Part shown: positions 1 through 9,460 of the stretch, in pieces
Position numbering within the stretch: position 1 is the first letter of the stretch
Layout: each line of letters starts with the position of its first letter
DNA from: Nansenia antarctica
Lineage: Eukaryota > Chordata > Actinopteri > Argentiniformes > Microstomatidae
Direction of reading: 5' to 3'
Length of the DNA stretch: 64,000 nucleotides
Assembly (NCBI GenBank): GCA_963989245.1
Contig: OZ022339.1
Coordinates: forward strand, 56,010,795-56,074,794
Notes under the pieces: model-generated
Databases searched by the model: none
What the model was told of the DNA's origin: nothing
The model's input: the letters and a program-made list of their open reading frames with translations, nothing else
Position numbers and translations under genes: made by a program

Positions 1-540
1 TGAAACCAGGTAGGATGAACGTATAGTTCGCTGTCCATTCCTCTTTAAATGCCCTGTTTCCACCGTCAACTTTCCTCTTTAGACCTTTGGAGAGTGACAT
101 TATGTTTCTCTTGCTAGCAGGTTAACTGTTTGGCTAACTTCACCCGGCACGCAAACAACCAATCCAATAATAATAATGTGACCTTGTCTGGGACGAGGGG
201 GGAATAATTATCAGAATGAAACTATGTTACATAATTATTAGAATAAGTTAGGCTACGCTACATCGTCAGTCCACACATTTATTATTCAAAAATATGGAAA
301 AGTGTGAAACTACGTTTCAACGTTGTTGAGAATCACAACACAAACTCGCTAGTCAAGCCAAAATACTGCAACATAATGGATTGGACAGCTACCTAGTTAA
401 CTAGAACACTACTTTACATTGTTAGCAGGTTCACAAAACAAGCTGTGTTAGTTGACTAGCGATGTGTACAGTCGAAAGAAAAGTCAAAGCATTAGAACGT
501 GTCACATTTTTAAACAATCAATTACTTAAATTAGCCTTTG
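1..540. other. AT-rich intergenic DNA, no gene seen
   Basis: No open frame of note, no recognised repeat end and no RNA gene. It is ordinary AT-rich fish intergenic sequence. Confidence 0.5.
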
Positions 541-612
541 ATTATGTTCGGGCCCGCCATCTAGTGGCTCAAAAAAAAATGGGCCCGAGGCCAAACCTAA
601 TTGCCGACCCCT
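541..612. mobile_element. hAT-like terminal fragment
   Basis: The stretch ends in TTGCCGACCCCTG, the reverse complement of CAGGGGTCGGCAA, a terminal-repeat form common in hAT elements. Only this end is visible; no matching left end lies in the first 540 bases. It is a weak call based on the terminal motif alone. Confidence 0.35.
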
Positions 613-639
613 GATTTAGTGAATGGTACGTCTCAAACC

Positions 640-1022
640 CGGTGAAGAATTCTCCAGATCCACTACCTCTTAGAATGAGGGGACCACATCCTCCCGACGA
701 CCCAAACGAGAAGTCCAGGCACACGACCCAGTCTGGGGCAGTAATGTCCCAGATGACAAGAAACCCTGAACTATCAATTAGAGACATTTGTAAATGCATC
801 CCTTACGATAAACGAAGCCCAGAACCGCGAAATCGATCAGATCAGACTGATGGTACTCAAGAACTGAATGGCTCTTGACCTATTGACTGCAGTGGCAGGA
901 GGAACATGTGTGATGCTTAACACCACATGCTGATTTTCTTTGTTGTAATGATTGTTTGTTGTGTCTTCCCCTGCTTCAAAGCTATGACTAACAAACTGAT
1001 TTCAAAGTACCAACCTTTAACC
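640..1022 (+). pseudogene. Degenerate retroviral env (transmembrane subunit) tail
   Basis: Conceptual translation resembles the C-terminal half of a retroviral envelope transmembrane subunit: a heptad-like Ile/Leu-rich helix, then a conserved-core-like region with a Cys pair, then a hydrophobic membrane-span-like run around 935-985. The frame is broken by TGA stops at 865-867 and 931-933 and by a probable frameshift before the hydrophobic part. This is an old, inactive remnant. The family call rests on pattern resemblance only. Confidence 0.4.
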
Positions 1023-1084
1023 CAAATTGAGAAAGATGAATATTCATGTCTGTAATCTGTACGGCGATGTTGAATGACAGTTGA

Positions 1085-1740
1085 ACTAGAAAATGTGAAA
1101 GCAAGATAGCTCTACCTGAATAAAGAGACGAATGTTTGTATCGTGATAAAGTATGAAAAACAGCAGGGAAATGTTAGGGATGAATGATGTTTTAATAATG
1201 TTAAATGTTGTAGATGTTGGAAAGAGAGTGCTCTTGGGTGTGCAGTGTGAACTTTGTACACCCTGTGCGCTGGCCTGTGTATGAACTCTTGCTCATCTTT
1301 CCACTCCTTATCTTCTGTCTCAGCTGGGCCTCCTGGTAACATGGAAACTTCCTGACATTGTGTTGTCCAGGGGCCCAGCAATAAAACTGTTTATGTTCTG
1401 TGCATTCCATGAAACTGTTATGTTAAACATTCCCAGGTTACTGTTTATGCTAACGCTGTACTTGTCCATGAAACCCCCTCCCCCTACCCATGTATGTTCC
1501 TACGATTGTGTGTTCCTCACGAGGCTGGCCCCCCCTGTACGTGTGTCTTTCTGTATGAGAATAAAAGACTGGCTCGGAGGAGGAAAGATTAGTGTGAATC
1601 TAGGGTCTCTCGCAGGAGAGGCCTGAGATTCATTCTCCTTGCAAGAAAATAAGAATCATGATTGAGTCCGGGTCTCTTTGTTGTTTAAAGTCTACTACGG
1701 TCTGTTTGAACTAGCGATGGGTTAGCATGGCCTGCTTTAC
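1085..1740 (+). mobile_element. Probable retroviral 3' LTR
   Basis: Directly after the env remnant lies a region with LTR-like organisation. AATAAA is at 1560-1565, followed by a pyrimidine-rich, U5-like stretch and a possible terminal TTTACA near 1735-1740. A start near TGTGAAAGC (about 1093) is preceded by a short purine run. Boundaries are guesses, no second LTR is in the window, and no target duplication could be fixed. Confidence 0.35.
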
Positions 1741-1939
1741 AACCAGGCTGATCAGAATATAGCATTTAACCCTATTAGAACCGAACAAGTATATGGCTGG
1801 TTGCCTAGAAACAGATGAAGTCTACTTCTTCACTAGAAAGTATGATCACTGGAAATTCTTCTCGGAAATTCAGATTTAGTCAGCAACTTAGTTTAATTTT
1901 TCTTTTCAGTGTATTAACTTTCTTTACAGTTTGTTCTAA

Positions 1940-2510
1940 CTCAGGGCAGGGCTATGTCTGTTTGCAGAATGTTGTATCAAGTAGACGTCAAATATTCCAA
2001 CATAAAAAAACAGCTCAACAAGTCTATAATGTCACTGAAACATTCTGCAAAGGCAGCAGTGGAGGACAGTGATAGGATATCTGCTGCGGTGATCCACTCC
2101 CTTAAGAGAAGAGGCACTGAAGTAAAGAGAGCTGATCAGAGTCCAGGAGAAGGTTGAAGTAAGTCAGGCTGAAGGACTCCTGGAGCGTCTGGAGCAGGAG
2201 GTCTGAGCAGGAGGTCGCTGAGCTGAGGAGGAGAGATGTTGAGATGGAGCAGCTCTCATGTACAGAGAATCGGTTATACATTTAAAAAAATATCGCACCA
2301 GAGGTGGAGGCTCCTCCTGTATAACTGTGTCCAGATAGAATTTCCTCTTGGTTTACAGAACTACAAGGGCCTCTGTGGTTATGATGTGTCAGAGGAGTTG
2401 CCTGGTACCACCATTAACCCAGGCTGTGGGGAGGATGGTGGCGGAACTGAAGAAGCAGCTGGGTGGCTACTGTGAGGAGGAAGTGGAGAAGATATTGACA
2501 GCAAGTTGGT
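1940..2510 (+). pseudogene. finTRIM coiled-coil remnant (unit 1)
   Basis: The reading frame from about 1954 gives a typical finTRIM coiled-coil pattern (SLKHSAKAAVEDSDRI, then a SLKRRGTEVK-like stretch). A frame change near 2135 leads to EVSQAEGLLERLEQEV at about 2155-2205 and then ELRRRDVEMEQLSCTEN. finTRIM proteins are the large fish-specific TRIM E3-ligase family. Frameshifts and stops make this a pseudogene. It is cut off from its B-box by the duplication boundary; in unit 2 the same exon follows the B-box directly. Confidence 0.75.
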
Positions 2511-2633
2511 TCTGAGGAAAAACGTACAAACTGGATCCAATATTGTATTATTCATTATATCTTACAGTGCCCTGCATATGTGTTTGGACAGTGAAGCATT
2601 TTTCCTTCTCTTGGCTCAATACACCAAACGTTT

Positions 2634-3583
2634 GGACACAGCTAGTGTATATGGACACAGCTAGTGTATGGACACAGCTACTGTATGGACACAGCTACTG
2701 TATGTACACAGCTAGTGTATGGACACAGCTAGTGTATGGACAGAGCTACTGTATGGACACAGCTAGTGTATGGACACAGCTACTGTATGGACACAGCTAC
2801 TGTATGGACACAGCTAGTGTATGGACACAACTAGTGTATTAACACAGCTAGTGTATGGACACAGCTAGTGTATGGACACAACTAGTGTATGGACACAGCT
2901 ACTGTATGGACACAGCTAGTGTATGGACCAGCTAGTGTATGGACACAGCTAGTGTATGGACCAGCTAGTGTATGGACACAACTAGTGTATGGACCAGCTA
3001 GTGTATGGACACAGCTAGCGTATGGACCAGCTACTGTATGGACACAGCTAGTGTATGGACACAGCTACTGTATGGACACAGCTAGTGTATGGACACAACT
3101 AGTGTATGGACACAGCTAGTGTATGGACACAACTAGTGTATGGACACAGCTACTGTATCTACACAGCTAGTGTATGGACAGAGCTACTGTATGGACACAA
3201 CTAGTGTATGGACACAGCTAGTGTATGGACAGAGTTACTGTATGGACACAACTAGTGTATGGACACAGCTACTGTATGGACACAACAAGTGTATGGACCA
3301 GCTAGTGTATGGACACAGCTAGTGTATGGACCAGCTACTGTATGGACACAGCTACTGTCTGGACACAGCTACTGTATGGACACAGCTAGTGTATGGACAC
3401 AGCTAGTGTATGGACACAGCTAGTGTATGGACAGAGCTACTGTATGGACACAGCTAGTGTATGGACCAGCTAGTGTATGGACACAGCTAGTGTATGGACA
3501 GAGCTAGTGTATGGACACAGCTACTGTATGGACACAACTAGTGTATGGACACAGCTACTGTGTGGACACAGCTACTGTGTGGA
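2634..3583 (+). repeat. 17-bp minisatellite derived from finTRIM RING exon (array 1)
   Basis: About 950 bp of a 17-bp unit, GTATGGACACAGCTAGT, with variants (CTACT for CTAGT, GGACC for GGACACA giving 16 bp, GGACAGAG). The unit matches the RING codons for Cys-Gly-His-Ser-Tyr-Cys-Met in the intact-looking remnant at 6865-6885. Because 17 is not a multiple of three, the array cycles through all frames and gives long meaningless open frames. Confidence 0.92.
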
Positions 3584-3725
3584 CTGGATCAATGGCTGCT
3601 GGGGTCAAGATGACCAGACGGGTGTCCACAGCCGCCCCAGCGTAGGGAGACTCTCATCCTAAGGCCTGTTCTGAACAGAAACACCATGCTGGCTGAGTTA
3701 GTGGAGAGACTTTTGAAGACAGTAT
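3560..3725 (+). pseudogene. finTRIM RING exon, 3' half, after the minisatellite
   Basis: The last repeat unit runs straight into a RING continuation: a Gly-His-Ser-Tyr-Cys motif followed by WINGCWGQDDQTGV, then (in another frame) a NRNTMLAELVERLLKT-like linker, which is the normal finTRIM order after the RING. Cys codons of the second zinc site are lost (SRPSVGRLSS) and a TAA follows at 3660. The minisatellite therefore sits inside a former RING exon. Confidence 0.75.
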
Positions 3726-3989
3726 TTAAGAGATACTTGTTCTCTCCAGCGTTATGATGGAATGGGGAAAGTTATTGACTGTGACATTTTCACTGAGAGA
3801 AAACTCTGAGCCATCAAGTCCTATCTGTTGTGTCTGCTGTCTTCTTATGAGATTACGGTTAATGTCTCCCTGTTTAGCCTGAGGGAGGCACGTTACTATA
3901 AGTAAACAGCGCCCTCTGTTGGAATTATCGGACTTTCTATTATGGCTGTGTTTTGCAACAAAAGTATGCACGCTCTATATATATTTTTT

Positions 3990-4065
3990 TACATTTATCA
4001 GACGCATCCAAAGCGACTTACAACAAGTACATTTGTCTAAAGTAAGTCACACATCAGTCACCATA
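3990..4065 (+). repeat. Dispersed fish repeat fragment
   Basis: Contains TTTACATTTATCAGACGC and CCAAAGCGACTTACAA, a short motif seen in many fish genomes as part of interspersed repeats. It is present at the same place in unit 2 (about 9722-9800). Confidence 0.5.
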
Positions 4066-4326
4066 AGCACAAATCTATGGTCGTCTCGCGAGACTTATCA
4101 AAATAAGGCTGGATATTTTTTTCTCGCGGGATCTATAAAAATGTTTTGTCCTTTAGCGACGTTGATGGAACACCCCCCAGGTGCCATTGGCAGTCACAAT
4201 GCTTTTAATTTAAATGATTATTATTCAAAAGCAGTCTTGCTAAGAGTTAGTGAAAATACCATTTGAACGTTACTCCTGTAACCACAGGGAGGCAGCTGAG
4301 GGTATAAAGGACTGTACACACATTAT

Positions 4327-4560
4327 GGTTGAGACTCAGTTGATCCATATTCTTGAAATGTTGAGTGAAATGGTAGTAAATAACCTAACCTAAGTTTAGC
4401 CTTGGAAAATATTTGTGTAGGCCTACAGGGCATCAACGTATGACACAGCTCATGGTTGAAACTCACTTGCTCCATATTCCAGAAGTGTTGCTGAGTAGAT
4501 TGGTACTAAACATCAAGTTTAGCCATGATGAAGGCACAATATTTGTATACAGTCCATTAT
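4327..4560 (+). repeat. Two finTRIM 5'-flank-like copies upstream of the protamine block
   Basis: Two adjacent segments (about 4327-4420 and 4450-4560) share GGTTGAAACTCA, AGAAGTGTTG, TTGGTACTA/GGTAGTA, GTTTAGCC and ACAGTCCATT with the sequence just upstream of the RING start codon at 6700-6788. A further copy lies in inverted orientation at 6530-6640. They are probably duplicated finTRIM promoter/5'UTR pieces. Confidence 0.6.
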
Positions 4561-5814
4561 ATGTGTCCTATATAAAATGACAAGTAATAGACGAATATGT
4601 CAATTTAAACATTTACTTTTTAAAAATTACTTTTTAGCATTTTGCATTTATTTGAAGAGTTGAGTAGGCTGAAAAGTTACCGGAGCTTGTAGTGCTTATT
4701 TGATTCATTTCAAGGATTTGACCGTATTACTTCAAAACAGTCTATTACCCAAAAGGTGCGTTCTGAGGCGCGCTCTCCTCTTTGCACCCTATTATTCCGT
4801 TTTTAATTATAACAAACTATCACTAACTGCACCATCACAAGTTAAATAAAGGACAATCTCGTCACCTCGAAGCTCCTAACAATCTCTATAACAAGACAAC
4901 AATTCACCTACGTTTTGTCAAAATTGGTACCATACCAATCAGAGTAGGCTAATTGTAATTTGTAGCGCATTCCGCATTTGTATGGCAAGACGCATCAATC
5001 AGCTAAGTTTCATTAACATGTTATTTGTCCCAGTGGTATCAGAGATAAATGTATGTGACATACGAACGGACAAGTTCAACTCAGTAAATGCACTCCCACT
5101 AAGCCCAGGTTTGAGTCGTTGTTATTCCAGGTTTACGCTGTGCGCAATAGCTTGGGGGTTACGAGGTTAATGTAGAGAAGTTGTTAAATTCATAATGTAT
5201 AATGTACACCTGACCTGTTGTTGTTCCTTACGGTTACACCCACGTTGCAGGCCACTTCGAAATTAACATATTTATTTACTGATATGCATTGGACTCTCCC
5301 TTAAATGGCTGAATACACTGTGTAGTGCCCTGCGAGGGGTATAACCATAATATAGGCCTTTTATAATGGCAGGATTGGAACACAGCCATAACCTTTCACT
5401 CGTCTCGTTCACAAAGCCCAAAGTGAAGTGTGACCCAGTCCCATCGGTCCGTCCTGCTCCAACAGTGGATCTCCGCCCACCTTCTTCCGGTCGATGCAAA
5501 TGTTTGTCAGTGAAGATTTCATCAAAATAAAAGCGCACACGTTAAACTTGTTTAAGCATTTAGAAATACCAAATAAATTGATAAAGCTACACATTATAAT
5601 TGGTTGGGTTTGTTTTGGACAAATCATGCCCCTCAGCTCAAGAGACCGGTCACGTGTCTTTGTGATGTCATACTGTATTATAATATTATTTTTTAAATTA
5701 TCTTTATTACATTCTATTAATGTTTTATTCATATTTTGTCAGTTCTCTTTTACCCTTGTAATTCCTACGTAGTTCCATAACTGCTTATGTTACCAGTGAA
5801 GACAAGAGCAGGTG

Positions 5815-5840
5815 ATCTCCAATTGATAGCGGGTTTTATT
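5815..5840 (-). terminator. Protamine poly(A) signal, copy 1
   Basis: AATAAA on the minus strand at 5840-5835, about 170 bases beyond the protamine stop codon. Cleavage would be expected 10-30 bases further left. Confidence 0.6.
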
Positions 5841-5881
5841 GTGTGGCTCTGTGCGTACAGACAGACACGCAAAATGACAGA

Positions 5882-5963
5882 AAATCATTCCCCTTAGGGA
5901 GGGGGGAGGGAGGGTGAGGAAGGCCCCCTCCGTCCACTCTCCCCTCCATAAGGGGAATGATTT
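5882..5963 (-). other. Inverted-repeat stem in protamine 3'UTR, copy 1
   Basis: AAATCATTCCCCTTA at 5882-5896 and TAAGGGGAATGATTT at 5949-5963 are perfect 15-base inverted repeats. They enclose a purine/pyrimidine-skewed 52-base loop between the protamine stop and the poly(A) signal. In the mRNA this would form a hairpin. Its function is not known. Confidence 0.6.
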
Positions 5964-6009
5964 AAAGTAACACCGCCTCCCCTACCGGCTCGGTCCTACC
6001 GGCTCGGTC

Positions 6010-6111
6010 CTAGCGCCTCCTCCGGCCTCCCCTCCTCCTCCTCCGGCTAACCCTGGGGCGCCGGCGGCGACGGACGGGGCGGGAGGTTCTGCGAGCTGGT
6101 CTGCGGGGCAT
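6010..6111 (-). CDS. Protamine, copy 1
   Basis: A 33-codon open frame: MPRRPARRTSRPV, then five Arg, PRVS, five Arg, two Gly, four Arg and TAG. The tract SRPVRRRRRPRVSRRRRR and the GGRRRR end match the layout of salmonid, pike and herring protamines, and the length equals salmonid protamine with its initiator Met. Protamines replace histones and neutralise DNA in sperm nuclei. There is no intron. A TATA-like box lies 43-49 bases upstream, a CRE 65-72 bases upstream, and AATAAA lies downstream. GC- and CpG-rich sequence contrasts with AT-rich surroundings. The copy at 11700-11801 encodes the identical protein. Longer frames across this stretch are shadows. Intact promoter, coding sequence and poly(A) signal argue for a working gene rather than a pseudogene. 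Confidence 0.9.
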   Translation of the reverse strand: MPRRPARRTSRPVRRRRRPRVSRRRRRGGRRRR

Positions 6112-6149
6112 GATGGTGGTAAGGGGAGTGTCTGAACAACGGAGAACCT

Positions 6150-6204
6150 CCGGTATTTATGGCGTTTTCGCCCCGTGACGTCACGCTCATCACTGTGACG
6201 CAAT
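6150..6204 (-). promoter_or_regulatory. Protamine promoter, copy 1 (TATA-like box and CRE)
   Basis: On the minus strand, ATAAATA at 6160-6154 is a TATA-like box that would start transcription about 15-20 bases before the ATG, matching the very short leader known for trout protamine mRNA. TGACGTCA at 6176-6183 is a perfect palindromic cAMP-response element, and TGACGCAAT at 6196-6204 is a second CRE/C-EBP-like site. CREM/CREB-type control of spermatid genes is established in vertebrates; its use here is inferred. Confidence 0.7.
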
Positions 6205-6529
6205 CGGCCCGTTTTATCAAAACCACTTTGATGTATGTCACAACAGAGTTGACGGGTTGTTGCTGGGGTTTCACATTTGGGTATTTTCTCCCGACAAATA
6301 TAAATAAAAAATAAATTAAAAAATGTTGAAATAGGGTGATATTCTGGGCCAGCTACTAACTAGTTGTGATATTACTAGGTCTGGCCGTTATCGGGCTGGT
6401 CCGAATTCGTCCAGGTATGTCGGTGCTTGCTGGGAGGCTATATAAACATGTAATCATCTCAATGTACAATATGTGTTTTTAAGGGTTCGTAATATCAAAA
6501 TTAACCTTGCTGTACTGTATAGCGGACAC

Positions 6530-6640
6530 ATAATGGACTGTAGGTTACTCAATATAATTTCCAAGGCTAAACATGATTTCCACTACCACTGTACTAGACA
6601 ACACTTCTAGAATCAACTGAGTTTCAACCATCAGTCATAT
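6530..6640 (-). repeat. Inverted finTRIM 5'-flank copy
   Basis: Read on the minus strand this gives GATGGTTGAAACTCAGTTGA, TTCTAGAAGTGTTG, GTGGTAGT and GTTTAGCCTTGGAAA, the same order as the plus-strand copies at 4327-4560 and 6700-6788. The protamine gene is thus bracketed by finTRIM 5' pieces in opposite orientation. Confidence 0.6.
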
Positions 6641-6699
6641 GAACAATTATTGCCACTGTGACTGGAGGACACAGTAAAGGGTCAATAATTATTTGTTTC

Positions 6700-6950
6700 A
6701 TGGTTGAAATTCAATTGATTACTAGAAGTGTTGTGTTAGTACAATGGTAGTACAAATATGTTGTGTACAGTCCAGTTTACCAACTAACATGTCTGTAGAG
6801 AAGGACCAATTCAGCTGCCCGATTTGTCTGGATCTATAGCAGGATCCGGTGACCACCGCCTGTGGACACAGCTACTGTATGGGCTGTATTAAGGACTGCT
6901 GGGATCAAGATGATCAGAAGCATGTGTACAGCTGCCCCCAGGGCAGACAG
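6700..6950 (+). pseudogene. finTRIM RING exon with 5' flank (unit 1)
   Basis: ATG at 6789-6791 opens MSVEKDQFSCPICLDL, then a TAG stop, then DPVTTACGHSYCMGCIKDCW, then DQDDQKHVYSCPQGRQ to 6950. This is a near-complete RING finger (Cys-x2-Cys ... Cys-x-His-x2-Cys-x2-Cys ... Cys-Pro-x2). The stop after LDL and the change of the last zinc Cys to Gly mark a pseudogene. A repeat interrupts the coding sequence right after Arg-Gln. Both units share the TAG, so inactivation preceded duplication. Confidence 0.85.
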
Positions 6951-7327
6951 ATTAGATTAGATTACATTCACTTTATTGTCATTACATAGTAGGCTACAAG
7001 AAAATGCAACGAAATTATTGTGCATCTAACCAGAAGTGCAACAAATAGCAATTATATTGCAGTGATAAGTAGCAGTATTTACAGCAGTATTTACAGCAAT
7101 CTATACAGTAAAGTGCAAATGGTAGCGTGATGTGCAATGACATACAATGGTGACTGGATGTATATGTGCAGTGGTATATATACATTGAGATTATATACAA
7201 TGTGCAATTTTACAGGCTATGATACATATGATACATATATGATAAATATGTCGTATATAGTTATAGTATACAAAAATACAAAAATACAGGGTGTGGGCTA
7301 TGATACACAACTTATTGTGAGAGTCAA
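6951..7327 (+). repeat. Interspersed repeat (LINE/SINE-like tail)
   Basis: Begins GATTAGATTAGATTACATTC, then ACTTTATTGTCATTACA, then low-complexity ACAGCAGTATTTACAGCA and TATACATTG repeats. The opening motif is a widespread fish repeat, and a relative lies at 53166-53460. It is inserted between the RING and B-box remnants of the finTRIM pseudogene. In unit 2 it is itself split by a LINE fragment. Confidence 0.6.
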
Positions 7328-8290
7328 CTTAAACTTCACCATGACCTAAACCCCGGGGAAAAACAAGGTTATTGGTGCCACTGAACAACTGAACAACTGA
7401 ACAACTTCAGGCTGGGATATGCTGTCCTCATGACAAACTGCTGGAGATATACTGCCGGACTAATAATCAATGTATCTGTTATCGATGTACAGTAGATGCT
7501 CATAAAGGCCATGGTACTCTCTCAGCTGCAGCAGAGAAACAGGTAGAGACCCAGGTTACCTATCTTCTATGCTACAGTATATGGCTGGTTGCCTAGAAAC
7601 AGATGAAGTCTACTTCTTCACTAGAAAGTATGATCACTGGAAATTCTTCTCGGAAATTCAGATTTAGTCAGCAACTTTGTTTAATTTTTCTTTTCAGTGT
7701 ATTAACTTTCTTTACAGTTTGTTCTAACTCAGGGCAGGGCTATGTCTGTTTGCAGAATGTTGTATCAAGTAGACGTCAAATATTCCAACATAAAAAAACA
7801 GCTCAACAAGTCTATAATGTCACTGAAACATTCTGCAAAGGCAGCAGTGGAGGACAGTGATAGGATATCTGCTGCGGTGATCCACTCCCTTAAGAGAAGA
7901 GGCACTGAAGTAAAGAGAGCTGATCAGAGTCCAGGAGAAGGTTGAAGTAAGTCAGGCTGAAGGACTCCTGGAGCGTCTGGAGCAGGAGGTCTGAGCAGGA
8001 GGTCACTGAGCTGAGGAGGAGAGATGTTGAGATGGAGCAGCTCTCATGTACAGAGAATCGGTTATACATTTTTAAAAATATCTCACCAGAGGTGGAGGCT
8101 CCTCCTGTATAACTGTGTCCAGATAGAATTTCCTCTTGGTTTACAGAACTACAAGGGCCTCTGTGGTTATGATGTGTCAGAGGAGTTGCCTGGTACCACC
8201 ATTAACCCAGGCTGTGGGGAGGATGGTGGCGGAACTGAAGAAGCAGCTGGATGGCTACTGTGAGGAGGAAGTGGAGAAGATATTGACAGC
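7328..8290 (+). pseudogene. finTRIM B-box plus coiled-coil remnant (unit junction)
   Basis: From about 7328 comes a LNPGKNKVIGATEQL-like linker. At 7423 comes a B-box 2: CPHDKLLEIYCRTNNQCICY, then RCTVDAHKGHGTLSAAAEKQ (Cys, His, Cys, Cys, Cys, His and His ligands visible). Coiled-coil remnants follow in unit 2 (about 7730-8000), then diverged sequence to 8290. Frameshifts and stops break it. This is the only place where B-box and coiled coil are still in natural order, and it spans the duplication junction at 7575/7576. Confidence 0.8.
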
Positions 8291-8418
8291 AAGTTGGTTC
8301 TGAGGAAAAACGTACAAACTGGATCCAATATTGTATTATTCATTATATCTTACAGTGCCCTGCATATGTGTTTGGACAGTGAAGCATTTTTCCTTCTCTT
8401 GGCTCAATACACCAAACG

Positions 8419-9318
8419 TTTGGACACAGCTAGTGTATGGACACAGCTAGTGTATGGACACAGCTACTGTATGGACACAGCTACTGTATGTACACATCTA
8501 GTGTATGGACACAGCTAGTGTATGGACAGAGCTACTGTATGGACACAGCTAGTGTATGGACACAGCTACTGTATGGACACAGCTACTGTATGGACACAGC
8601 TAGTGTATGGACACAACTAGTGTATTAACACAGCTAGTGAATGGACACAGCTAGTGTATGGACACAACTAGTGTATGGACACAGCTAGTGTATGGACCAG
8701 CTAGTGTATGGACACAGCTAGTGTATGGACCAGCTAGTGTATGGACACAACTAGTGTATGGACCAGCTAGTGTATGGACACAGCTAGTGTATGGACCAGC
8801 TACTGTATGGACACAGCTAGTGTATGGACACAGCTACTGTATGGACACAGCTAGTGTATGGACACAACTAGTGTATGGACACAGCTACTGTATCTACACA
8901 GCTAGTGTATGGACAGAGCTACTGTATGGACACAACTAGTGTATGGACACAGCTAGTGTATGGACAGAGTTACTGTATGGACACAACTAGTGTATGGACA
9001 CAGCTACTGTATGGACACAACAAGTGTATGGACCAGCTAGTGTATGGACACAGCTAGTGTATGGACCAGCTACTGTATGGACACAGCTACTGTCTGGACA
9101 CAGCTACTGTATGGACACAGCTAGTGTATGGACACAGCTAGTGTATGGACACAGCTAGTGTATGGACAGAGCTACTGTATGGACACAGCTAGTGTATGGA
9201 CCAGCTAGTGTATGGACACAGCTAGTGTATGGACAGAGCTAGTGTATGGACACAGCTACTGTATGGACACAACTAGTGTATGGACACAGCTACTGTGTGG
9301 ACACAGCTACTGTGTGGA
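8419..9318 (+). repeat. 17-bp minisatellite derived from finTRIM RING exon (array 2)
   Basis: About 900 bp of the same unit as array 1, with the same order of variants but fewer copies. For example, the stretch around 2634-2660 and part of 3080-3140 are shorter here. Copy-number change since the duplication is therefore visible. Confidence 0.92.
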
Positions 9319-9460
9319 CTGGATCAATGGCTGCTGGGGTCAGGATGACCAGACGGGTGTCCACAGCCGCCCCAGCGTAGGGAGACTTTCATCCTAAGGC
9401 CTGTTCTGAACAGAAACACCATGCTGGCTGAGTTAGTGGAGAGACTTTTGAAGACAGTAT
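9300..9460 (+). pseudogene. finTRIM RING exon, 3' half (unit 2)
   Basis: Same as 3560-3725: the array leads into WINGCWGQDDQTGV and the NRNTMLAEL-like linker in another frame. It is non-coding now. Confidence 0.7.

Larger units (their letters stand above)
1788..7330. repeat. Tandem duplication, unit 1
   Basis: This unit is nearly base-for-base repeated starting at 7576. Shared sequence begins at AGTATATGGCTGG (1788 and 7576) and ends near 7330 in unit 1 and 24570 in unit 2. It holds a finTRIM coiled-coil remnant, a 17-bp minisatellite, a protamine gene and a finTRIM RING remnant. Substitutions between copies are sparse, and small indels occur (for example TTTTTAATTATAAC around 4799 is missing in unit 2), so the duplication is fairly recent. 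Unit 1 lacks the three large insertions of unit 2. Confidence 0.93.

Noticed and set aside
2543..3662. Long open frames with a repeating Val-Trp-Thr-Gln-Leu pattern
   Set aside because: They are the 17-bp minisatellite read in its open frames (three turns give a 17-residue period); no gene signals. Same for 8294-9397.
5982..6274. Minus-strand frames of 73 and 75 codons over the GC-rich block, and copies near 11672-11964
   Set aside because: They are alternate frames of the protamine gene and its promoter; the Arg frame fits the family, these do not.
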